Shown piece after piece: positions 19,042 to 26,250 of a stretch of DNA of 64,000 nucleotides. The translations under genes were made by a program, and so were the position numbers. Positions within the stretch are counted from its first letter, which is position 1. Every line of letters starts with the position of its first letter. The stretch covers positions 2,061,444 to 2,125,443 of the forward strand of contig JABFRN010000001.1 in NCBI GenBank assembly GCA_013141175.1. The letters are read 5' to 3'. Below the pieces are notes generated by a model that ran no database searches, was not told the DNA's origin, and saw only the letters and a program-made list of their open reading frames with translations. Source of the DNA: Lysobacter sp. (GTDB lineage Bacteria > Pseudomonadota > Gammaproteobacteria > Xanthomonadales > Xanthomonadaceae).

Positions 19042-19785
19042 TTATTTTCCAGACGTGCCCAAGTCGCCTGGTTGATTTGCAATGGTCGACGCTGGCTGTG
19101 CAGGATTTGCTTTTGTAGCCTGGGCAGCGGCTTCAAGCCCCGAGACAATACTGCATGCGGAGTGATAACCGATGGCGTCTGCGATAGCGCGATTTGCCGG
19201 ATAAGCCGATATTTCTTTTTCTCTCTCGGCAGTCATCAGCTTCAATAGATTCTCGCGGCGTATCGTTATGCCGGATGTGATTACGTTCAACGCGAGGTCG
19301 TTGAAATATGATTGATTGTAATTGCTTAATACCGAGTTCGAGACCGCGCTCCCTGCGGAAAGCGCTTTCGCCAAGCTGGTCGGAGAGACGACTGATGCGG
19401 CGCTGGTCAGCAGCGTTGAAATCCCACTCCAGCCCATTCTTGTTTGGTTTTTTGACGAAATGAGGATTCTTATGAAAGTGCCGCACCTCTGGTTGGACGC
19501 GGCAATGATTTGATCTTGCATTTCGTTTCGGAGATAGATGTGCTTGGCTCTGGATTCGAGTGTGGTTGATATGGTCTTCGGGTCGCTGAATCCATATTTT
19601 GAAAGAAGATCTTCGATGATGATCTGTTCGAAATCTTCTGCTTTTCCATGGCTTTTTCCGACAACGATAGAGCCGGCGCCGCTCAGGAGATTATCCTCGT
19701 CCGGCATTGTGCGTTCTCGCAGCGTGCCGCATCCGGACAAGGTCATCACAACAAGCGCAAGCGATATTCTTCCAAGATTTTTCAT
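19042..19785 (-). CDS. Putative lipoprotein of unknown function, AT-richer than neighbours
   Basis: The 247-residue product has a lipoprotein signal peptide: a short basic start, a hydrophobic core and the lipobox LSGC with Cys near residue 19. The mature part contains a serine/alanine-rich stretch (near residues 128-155) that could be membrane-associated, and ends with a low-complexity Ala/Pro/Gly tail. A good AGGAG box sits nine bases before the ATG. No family was recognised. The gene and the following gap use visibly more A and T than the rest of the window, suggesting acquisition from elsewhere. Confidence 0.75.
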   Translation of the reverse strand: MKNLGRISLALVVMTLSGCGTLRERTMPDEDNLLSGAGSIVVGKSHGKAEDFEQIIIEDLLSKYGFSDPKTISTTLESRAKHIYLRNEMQDQIIAASNQRCGTFIRILISSKNQTRMGWSGISTLLTSAASVVSPTSLAKALSAGSAVSNSVLSNYNQSYFNDLALNVITSGITIRRENLLKLMTAEREKEISAYPANRAIADAIGYHSACSIVSGLEAAAQATKANPAQPASTIANQPGDLGTSGK

Positions 19786-20629
19786 GCGGATTAACTCCTG
19801 TCAGTAAAACAAATGGGATATCCGCGAGCCCCGTTCGCAGTAGAGAAAACAGGGATCGCCAAAATTTCTTCGCTTGCATGGAAGGCGAGTGGCCGAGATT
19901 TCCGCCGGAAGGTTTGCAGGTATGCCGCTGCGCGAACTACCGGCAGGCCAACGACGTCAGATCGGGATTCGTTGGCATTTAAACGACACGGATCCCGCTG
20001 TCATCATTTTTCTCGGGATCGTGATTGGGCATCGAATAACTGCGCCATGAGGATGTGTTGCCGCGATCGCAGTGAATCCCGCCAGGATGGCAACTGTTGT
20101 GACAGCTTTCGGTATTCGGTCGTCCGCGATGCGCGGAAGCGTTGCTCTCGAAGATGAAGTCGTGAGATAGCAACGACACATTTCCTGCGCCTGCCTTGGC
20201 CATCCGGCATTCCCCCTGTGGAATGTGCTCGGGCTTCAACCTGAAGCTGGATTCGACTCTCGCTTAACGCGAATCGTTTGTCAATCGAGCACGCGAATCC
20301 TCTGCTGACAGCAGTTAACGAGACACTCATACCCATTCGTTGAAAAAGGCTGGTTGTCCCAGCGCGCGCTGGGGACTCAAGCCCGCAGCCGGCACGCGGT
20401 GCGTTGTGCATCGGGGTGTAGTCGAAAGGAATTTCCAGGATCCGAGCCTGTTTGTGTTGCACCGTTGCATCATCTGAACCGCCTTGTTCACCCACCCTCA
20501 TTACGACAAAACACGCATCATCGTTTTCGATACAACAGAACGACGTGCCATGTGTCGAAGCGATGCACGCTCATCGCCGTACCGACAGAATTCCCAAGAC
20601 GATAGACAGCCGCCGCACCCACTTCGCAT
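19786..20629. other. 844-base AT-richer gap
   Basis: Several short open frames occur on both strands but most have compositions unlike protein (many Arg and Ser, no consistent codon bias). Only the small minus-strand frame at 19979-20203 has a start with a plausible ribosome binding site. No RNA gene or mobile element was recognised. Confidence 0.5.
19979..20203 (-). CDS. Possible small Cys/His-containing protein, 74 residues
   Basis: From the ATG at 20203, preceded by CAGGGGGAA about six bases upstream, the frame encodes a hydrophilic peptide starting MAKAGAGNVSLLSHDF and containing ESCHNSCHPGG and HCDRGN, i.e. three Cys and several His that could bind metal or form disulphides. Third codon positions are moderately GC-rich compared with the surrounding AT-richer DNA, a weak sign of coding. 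No family was recognised, and the frame may be fortuitous. Confidence 0.28.
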   Translation of the reverse strand: MAKAGAGNVSLLSHDFIFESNASAHRGRPNTESCHNSCHPGGIHCDRGNTSSWRSYSMPNHDPEKNDDSGIRVV

Positions 20630-21949
20630 TCACGGCGACGGCGGTGGAGACGGCGATCGCGGGCGCTTGGTGCCTTTGCGCGGCGGCGAATCTGGTGCCG
20701 CGGCTGCCGCACCCGCACCCGCACCCGCACCGCCCACGGCAGGTCCACCGCGCAGGAACGTCAATGCGGTGCTGGTGCGCACGTCGGCTTGCGCATAGGC
20801 CATCTGTGGGCGGATATGGGCGGGCATCGCGACGATGGTGGGTGCGAGGTCGGTGGGCACCACTTCGTGCGCACCTGCGCCAACGCGGGGATGCAGCGTG
20901 GCCGATGGCACCGCGCCGACGCGTACTTGTGCGTGCGTGGGTTCTGCGCCGGCAAGATACTGGGCAGTTGCATCCCTGCCGACTTCGCCCATGTGCACAG
21001 CCTGCGCCATGTAAGCAGTGCGGGCCTGGTTCACCGCAGCGCCATGATGCGGTGCGGCGGCGACGCCGGCGTCGCGCGCGGGTGACGGAGCGGCCCACTC
21101 CGGTTCGGCGAGCGGTGTCATCAGGCTTCTGGCCATTTGCCGTTCGGCGCCGACATCGGCCGGAGGCAGTGCGGCCGGAGGCAAAGCCAGCGGTGGAGGA
21201 TCGATGTAGCCGCCGCCGTGCGCCATCGAATCCCGGCGCGGCGAGGGCAACGCCACCTGTGCAAGCGATGCGGGCGACAGCAGCGCAGCGGCATCGAACA
21301 CGTTCGCTTTCACATGTTCGCGGCGTTCGTGGATATTGCTGGACAGCGCATCGACCGCTTCGGGCATCCTCAGATTGCCGTTGCCGCCGGGCTGCGCCAA
21401 TGCCGGAAAGCCGTGATCCAGCGCCGCGCGCAGTTCGGGCCCGGGCAGGCTGACATGCAGCTGCGAGGACGCCATATGCACGGCGGTGGACAGCACGCTG
21501 GGCGGCGCTGCGGCCGTTGCCTGATCGCGGAAACCCAAGACCGATGCACGCAAGGCCTCATGCGCAGGCGCCTGGTCGGCATATCCGCGCACCGGGGCTT
21601 TGCGGTGTTGATCCTGCGCGAGTGCGCCGGAGTGCGGCGCAAGCGCGACATGGGTGCGCATCTCGGTCAATGCATCATCGACGCCCGGGCGCAGGCCCAG
21701 CGGATTGCGCGCCGGTGCGACGGCAGGTGCGGCAAGGGCAGGTGCAGGGAGCGCAGCTGCAGCGACGGGCGGAACAAAGGCTGCGCCCGCGCTCACGGCC
21801 GGACCCGGCAGCGGCGCCGCATGCATCGTCGCGCCCGCACCCAGCTGCGGTGTGGGGATGGCCGGCAAGGGCGCGTGTGGCGGCGTGCCCGGAAAGGGAG
21901 ACAGCCCCGATCCGCCCGATCCGCCCGATCCACTCGAAGGTGCGCTCAT
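20630..21949 (-). CDS. Large Pro/Ala-rich low-complexity protein with basic C-terminal motif
   Basis: The 439-residue protein begins MSAP followed by a Gly/Ser run, then long Pro/Ala-rich sequence with alternating short ordered segments (for example VDDALTEMRTHVALAPHSG). It has no signal peptide or membrane span and no Cys. The last residues read RKGTKRPRSPSPPPSP, resembling a eukaryotic nuclear localisation signal with SP sites. The gene follows a second Pro-rich gene on the same strand, 97 bases behind the likely stop of that gene; both products start with MSAP. Frames on the opposite strand are Arg/Cys-rich and look like shadows. Function unknown; a translocated effector is one possibility. 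Confidence 0.68.
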   Translation of the reverse strand: MSAPSSGSGGSGGSGLSPFPGTPPHAPLPAIPTPQLGAGATMHAAPLPGPAVSAGAAFVPPVAAAALPAPALAAPAVAPARNPLGLRPGVDDALTEMRTHVALAPHSGALAQDQHRKAPVRGYADQAPAHEALRASVLGFRDQATAAAPPSVLSTAVHMASSQLHVSLPGPELRAALDHGFPALAQPGGNGNLRMPEAVDALSSNIHERREHVKANVFDAAALLSPASLAQVALPSPRRDSMAHGGGYIDPPPLALPPAALPPADVGAERQMARSLMTPLAEPEWAAPSPARDAGVAAAPHHGAAVNQARTAYMAQAVHMGEVGRDATAQYLAGAEPTHAQVRVGAVPSATLHPRVGAGAHEVVPTDLAPTIVAMPAHIRPQMAYAQADVRTSTALTFLRGGPAVGGAGAGAGAAAAAPDSPPRKGTKRPRSPSPPPSP

Positions 21950-22046
21950 CCGGGCCGTACCGTGCCTGGCGGAGCAGTGTCCCTGCGGCGCGATGTGTGT
22001 ATCCGTATGCCGAAAACGGGCACGCCGAAGCTTGCGACCCTGCGCA

Positions 22047-22835
22047 TCAGAGTTTGCTCTGGAACTGTACGCGTGCTCCGGTCAAAGGTGGGCCCGGTGG
22101 CGCATCGCCGCGTTGGCTCGGGGTGAGCCTGACCGGTGTCGCAAGCGCCGGCAGGGGGGCCGGTCTGGGAGCCACAGCGACCGGCGGTAACGGGGCAGCA
22201 CCCGCTGCCGATCCTGCATGTGGCGCGACGACGGCAGGGAGCAGTGGGGCCGCAAGCGCTTCGGCTCGGGCTTTGTAGCGCGGCATCACGTACGTATCCG
22301 GCGGTGCTCCGACGAACGGGCTCAATGTCGCCGTGCGGCGTTCTGCATTCGAGGTCGGCAGGATCGGCGGCGCCAGCCTGCTGTCCGGACCGATGTCGTA
22401 TCGATGGCGCGTGGGGTAGTTGCCGGCCGGCAGGCCATCCGGCATGGCCGCGTGCGGCGCCGGCCGCACATCCGTCACATGCGGGACATGGACAGGATCC
22501 GCTCTGCGCGTGATGTGCGGAAAGGGCGCCTGCGCGCCCGACAGCGCGGTGGGGTGATAGAAGCGATCCCCGGCCGGAGCATCCTGCGTATACAAGGGCA
22601 TCGCGTCCACGAGCGCGCGCCCGGTCGGCGCGGGTCCGCGAACGTTCTGGACGGCTTGATGCATGGCGCGGGACACCTGCGCCAATGCAGCGCCATCGTC
22701 GAGCGAAAGAAAATCCGCGATGCCCCGGCCCTCGCCTTGCAGCAAGGCCGCCAACGCAGGCGGTGCCGCAGGAACAGCAGCGGCGCCGCTTGGACTCGCA
22801 GCGGACTTCGGTTTCTTGGGCGGAGGTGCGGACAT
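22047..22835 (-). CDS. Pro-rich protein with F-box-like segment and basic N-terminus
   Basis: From the ATG at 22835 (weak GAGAG upstream; the open frame runs 25 codons further to 22910) the protein has about 262 residues. It opens MSAPPPKKPKS, a cluster like a monopartite nuclear localisation signal. Near residues 35-65 it carries GIADFLSLDDGAALAQVSRAMH, similar to the LxxLxxxDLxxLxxVSR core of F-box domains. The rest is Pro/Ala-rich with conserved-looking tyrosine and histidine segments. F-box proteins in bacteria are usually effectors that hijack host ubiquitin ligases; here this is only inferred from the motif. It probably forms a unit with the downstream Pro-rich gene. Confidence 0.65.
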   Translation of the reverse strand: MSAPPPKKPKSAASPSGAAAVPAAPPALAALLQGEGRGIADFLSLDDGAALAQVSRAMHQAVQNVRGPAPTGRALVDAMPLYTQDAPAGDRFYHPTALSGAQAPFPHITRRADPVHVPHVTDVRPAPHAAMPDGLPAGNYPTRHRYDIGPDSRLAPPILPTSNAERRTATLSPFVGAPPDTYVMPRYKARAEALAAPLLPAVVAPHAGSAAGAAPLPPVAVAPRPAPLPALATPVRLTPSQRGDAPPGPPLTGARVQFQSKL

Positions 22836-23368
22836 GGGCTCTCGTTCGTCATCGTTATCGAAGGTGTCGACCGCACAGGGAATTCGCGACTTGCGCGGGG
22901 ACATGCGCACTGCCGCAACCGACAGCGCCAGAACTGCAGAGACACATCAAGTTCCGTGCCAACCCTGCGTGCCCATCGAAGTCGCTGAATTCACGCGGTT
23001 CGCGAGCGGGATCGAAGATCCGGCCCGGCCGCAGGGTGTGCGTTTCCACTCACCCACGGTGAAGCATCCGACGCGGTGCGCATCCTGGCCTGGATGGAAT
23101 CCGCGTGTGCAATCAAGGGTTTGAGCGGATGGCTTCGGTGCGATACCACGCAATTGCAGGGCATGTGCGGAAATGCCCTGCGTGGGTGAATCCCGACCAT
23201 GCTCGGGCGACGATGGATACCCGCTGCGATGCCGTGCGGATCAGGCCGGAAACGTCAGCCGCCGACGCATGTCCGGAGGCAGCCGCATAGGGCGTGCTCA
23301 AGCACGCCTTCCGGGAGTGCCGCATTCGACCAGTGGATTTGGTGCTGGCCCGGTTGCGGAACCCCAGG
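22836..23368. other. 533-base gap with two hairpins
   Basis: No gene was recognised. A 9-base perfect stem (23156-23181, GCAGGGCAT and its complement) and a palindrome at 23291-23308 (GGCGTGCTC and its complement) followed by TT are present. The second lies just after the stop of the minus-strand DUF2058 gene and may be its terminator; a related sequence occurs near 24568. Confidence 0.5.
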
Positions 23369-23923
23369 TCACCAGATCAGATCGTCGGGCACCTTGAACT
23401 GCGCGTAATACGCATCGTCTTCGGAGGTTGCGGTGGCGGGCTCGCTGCCGGCATCCTGGCCGTGATCGAGCACGATCATGCCGGCGTCGCGCTCCCGCAC
23501 TTTGTCGGCAGCCGCACGCGGCAGCAGTTCGTAGCGCTCGTCCAGGCGTGCGATCACCAGCACGCCTGATGCCAGTTTCTTGCGCAGCTCTTCGTTGAGC
23601 AGCAGGGTGCGGATGGCGCCGTCCGCGGTGAACCGGTACTCGCTATCGCCCGAACGCGGCACCTTCCTGTCCTGGATGATCTGCCGCGCCTGAGCGCGAA
23701 GTTCAGCCGCGTGCGCCTGCGTTTTGCGCTCCGCAGCGAGAGCGCGATCCCGCTCGACCTTCTCCGCGCGTGCCCGCTCCGCTTCCAACTGGATTTCGCT
23801 GGGCTGTGGCGTCCCTTTGGCGTGTCGGGCCTTGTTCTGCTCGCGCGCCACCGCGGTCACTTTGGACTTCTTGACCAGGCCCGCCTTGAGCAGTTGTTCC
23901 TGAAGCGGATTCACTTTCGCCAT
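23369..23923 (-). CDS. DUF2058 family protein (YaiL-like)
   Basis: The 184-residue protein begins MAKVNPLQEQLLKAGLVKKSK, the characteristic DUF2058 opening, followed by a highly charged, probably coiled-coil segment rich in Arg, Ala and Glu (residues 35-90) and a compact C-terminal part with IARLDERYELLPRAAADKV. The ATG at 23923 has CAGGGAA at suitable distance and matches the family start. Members have been described as nucleoprotein/polynucleotide-associated, but a molecular role is not firmly known. It is divergent from the metallopeptidase gene, with 71 bases between. Confidence 0.88.
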   Translation of the reverse strand: MAKVNPLQEQLLKAGLVKKSKVTAVAREQNKARHAKGTPQPSEIQLEAERARAEKVERDRALAAERKTQAHAAELRAQARQIIQDRKVPRSGDSEYRFTADGAIRTLLLNEELRKKLASGVLVIARLDERYELLPRAAADKVRERDAGMIVLDHGQDAGSEPATATSEDDAYYAQFKVPDDLIW

Positions 23924-23994
23924 GTCGCCGTTCCCTGCCGAGGATTTCCGGCCCATCATACCGGCCGCCCCCGCTGCCCGCCGTTCCACTGCCG

Positions 23995-24492
23995 ATGGAA
24001 GCATTGAAGTACTTCGCCGGTTACCCGGAACACCTGCAGGCGCAGGTGCGCGCGTTGATCGAACAGGATCGGTTGGGCGCGCTGTTGACCGACAAGTACG
24101 GCCAGTCCCACAGCGTGCGCAACGATGGCCAGCTGTACGACTACGTTCAAGCGCTCAAGGACCGGCATCTGCGGAAATCGGTGCCGCTGGGCAAGGTGAT
24201 CTACGACAGCAAGCTGCAGGTGATGAAGCACGCGCTCGGCACCCACACCGCGATCTCCCGGGTTCACGGCGGCAGGCTCAAGGCCAGCCGCGAGATCCGC
24301 ATCGCCACCGTGTTCCGCGATGCGCCCGCCGAGTTCCTGAAGATGATCGTGGTGCATGAACTGGCGCACATGAAGGAAGCCGAGCACAACAAATCGTTTT
24401 ACCAGCTGTGCACGCACATGACGCCCGACTACCACCAGCTGGAGTTCGATCTGCGCCTCTACCTGACGCATCTCGATGCCGGGCAGAAATGA
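23995..24492 (+). CDS. YgjP-like zinc metallopeptidase domain protein
   Basis: The 165-residue protein contains VVHELAHMKEAEHNKSF with H121, E122 and H125 as the HExxH zinc motif and H131 as the likely third ligand. This is the core of the YgjP/WSS1-like (DUF45) metallopeptidases, which in eukaryotic Wss1/SPRTN relatives cleave DNA-protein crosslinks. The length is typical of stand-alone bacterial YgjP proteins. It is divergent from the DUF2058 gene. No strong ribosome binding site is seen before 23995. Confidence 0.88.
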   Translation: MEALKYFAGYPEHLQAQVRALIEQDRLGALLTDKYGQSHSVRNDGQLYDYVQALKDRHLRKSVPLGKVIYDSKLQVMKHALGTHTAISRVHGGRLKASREIRIATVFRDAPAEFLKMIVVHELAHMKEAEHNKSFYQLCTHMTPDYHQLEFDLRLYLTHLDAGQK

Positions 24493-24915
24493 AGCGTCCC
24501 CGCGCGCAGCCGTCGAATCTGAAAAGAAGAGCGGAAAGGCCATTGCGGCGCAGTGTTCAAGCCGCGTAGGGCGTGCTCAAGCACGACTTGTGTACGAGAT
24601 ACCGATTTCAGCCGAAGGCTGTCGTAAACCCCGACATCGCTGCGGTAGTAGGGCGCATAAGCTGAAGGCGTCATGCGCCGTTGTCTCCGATCACGACCAG
24701 CTTTGCGTAGCCCGGGTAAGGCCGAAGGCCGCACCCGGGGCTCTTCGGAGAGGCATGTCTTGCATCATCCCGGGTGCGCGCTTCGCGCTTACCCGGGCTA
24801 CTCGCTACGAAGGTTCTCCGCCTTACGGACTTACCCTATGGTTCGCAAGTTTGTTAGTATCGATCAAAGTTGGCTCCGTCTAACAAGATTCTTATTACAA
24901 ACGCGGGAAATTAGG
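24493..24915. repeat. Repeat-rich gap with nested GTAG stem-loops
   Basis: The gap holds a 7-base hairpin beginning GTAGGGCG (24648-24679) and a nested inverted repeat with outer 14-base perfect arms at 24707-24720 and 24788-24801 (GTAGCCCGGGTAAG and complement), plus inner CACCCGGG and CCCGGGTG. These match SMAG-type REP elements. No gene is seen until the AT-rich gene begins. Confidence 0.7.
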
Positions 24916-25938
24916 ATGATCCTCGCTGCATGGCCTTCATACGACAGCTGGCATGAAAGATGGCGCGTGGAAGTTCTTGCACAGACTCCAGGTGAAGCTC
25001 CGAAGTGGAAGCAGTTGCCCTACATTGAGCGCAACAATCATCGATATGCCCCCTTCTTCAATGATTTGGAAGAAGCGCGGGCTTGGTGCGCTGAGCTAAA
25101 TGCGAACGCAATCCAGTTTATCGATTCGGAGCTTGATCCTATACGTCGCCTATCTCTGCGTCTGAAGGCGGACAAAAGCCTGCAAGCAAAAAAGCGCCTT
25201 GCTGAAGAGGAGCAGCTAATGCTTGTTGAGGCGAAGCGTCGTCAGTCTGACAAGCAGTTTGTTGAATCCGATTTTTTTCTTAACGAAAAAAGTGAGAGGT
25301 TTAGAGAGAGAATCATCGCTGAGCTCAATGAGTTTCCTTATCTCAATCTAGTATTGATCCGAGAAGAAGGCCGTCACTTCTTCTTTTTTAAGATGAAAGA
25401 TGGTTCGTGGTCCTCGCCACAGATGCCTAATAGAAAGGAGGTTTTAGGCGCAAATCGCTCAAAAATTGCTAACGGCTTCGATTTCTCAGGATTAGCTCAC
25501 TGGGGTAAGACGAAGGCAGAAATTAGGAAGATACTGCTTCCCCGCGCCAATGAGCTCCTACAACGTGCAGGTATTAAGCGAATGCTTGCCGAAGCGTTGG
25601 TTCAAGGCAAGCGAGTGTTGGTATGGGGATCCTATGTATTTTGGTATGAAAGTCATAACAGCCCGGGTTGGATAGTCAAAGAGCGAAGTAGTGGTGCAGA
25701 CGGTACAGATGGCGAGGCTATGTGGCGGGAAGGCACCATCTGCTCAAAAAATCATGGTCGCATCGTGGTGCTTCCCTACATTAAGGAAGATGGTGTTCGC
25801 GTCACTGGTCACACCAAGAATGCGCCGCATGATGGCCCTGCACTACCTCGTCATCCAGACGACATTATTGAGATTCCATTTGAAGAACTTGATGGGGATC
25901 TGATGATTGGACTCCTCGGTGAACTTCCCTACGAGTAG
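24916..25938 (+). CDS. Hypothetical protein, AT-rich orphan
   Basis: From the ATG at 24916 (GGGAAATTAGG upstream) the gene encodes 340 residues; an in-frame ATG at 24838 is possible but has no ribosome binding site. The protein is rich in Lys, Glu, Trp and Phe, with a charged, probably helical middle (residues 65-110) and aromatic segments such as HFFFFKMKDGSW. No signal peptide or membrane span is seen. Codon use favours A/T, in sharp contrast to flanking genes, and the gene is bracketed by REP elements, both consistent with recent transfer. No family was recognised. Confidence 0.75.
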   Translation: MILAAWPSYDSWHERWRVEVLAQTPGEAPKWKQLPYIERNNHRYAPFFNDLEEARAWCAELNANAIQFIDSELDPIRRLSLRLKADKSLQAKKRLAEEEQLMLVEAKRRQSDKQFVESDFFLNEKSERFRERIIAELNEFPYLNLVLIREEGRHFFFFKMKDGSWSSPQMPNRKEVLGANRSKIANGFDFSGLAHWGKTKAEIRKILLPRANELLQRAGIKRMLAEALVQGKRVLVWGSYVFWYESHNSPGWIVKERSSGADGTDGEAMWREGTICSKNHGRIVVLPYIKEDGVRVTGHTKNAPHDGPALPRHPDDIIEIPFEELDGDLMIGLLGELPYE

Positions 25939-25965
25939 CAGGCAGGGTCGATATTGGCGAGTAGG

Positions 25966-26099
25966 GTGGAGTAAGCGCAGCGCAACTCCACCATTGCCAA
26001 AGTCGCGATGCGCGCCTGAAAAAATCGGCGGCTTTCATGTTGGGAATACGCACAGTTTTTGGTCGATTCGATGGTGGAGTTGCGCTGCGCTTACTCCAC
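25966..26099. repeat. 29-base perfect inverted repeat (SMAG-like)
   Basis: Arms 25966-25994 and 26071-26099 are exact complements over 29 bases with a 76-base spacer; the sequence GTAGG lies at the outer left end. It is located between two convergent genes. The spacer shows no open frame. Confidence 0.8.
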
Positions 26100-26160
26100 A
26101 CCTACGGCGGGCTTGAGCCCGCCCTATTTGAAGGCACTGCGACCGATGCCAAGGGCGCCA

Positions 26161-26209
26161 CCCCTCATCCGCCCTTCGGGCACCTTCTCCCCGCGTTGCG
26201 GGGAGAAGG
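26161..26209. repeat. CCTTCTCCCCGC hairpin, REP family copy
   Basis: Perfect 12-base arms (26183-26194 and 26198-26209) with a GTT loop, preceded by CCTCATCC and CCCTTCGGG, form an inverted copy of the elements at 15147 and 18018. It lies just beyond the stop of the AAA+ gene and may help end its transcript. Confidence 0.7.
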
Positions 26210-26250
26210 AATGGCGTGCTTCCTTCAATCGATCATCGTGATTCGATGAT

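Noticed and set aside
19813-20157. 114-codon plus-strand frame in the AT-richer gap
   Set aside because: Its translation is Arg/Cys-rich and has no ribosome binding site. It overlaps the better minus-strand candidate at 19979-20203.
20452-22278. Plus-strand open frames opposite the Pro-rich genes (for example 21137-22126)
   Set aside because: Very Arg/Cys-rich translation typical of antisense GC-rich sequence. The minus-strand frames lack such bias and begin with plausible starts.
18937-26099. Long inverted repeats considered as insertion-sequence ends
   Set aside because: The spacers are 15 to 76 bases long and encode nothing, and no target-site duplications are visible. They fit REP/SMAG elements better.
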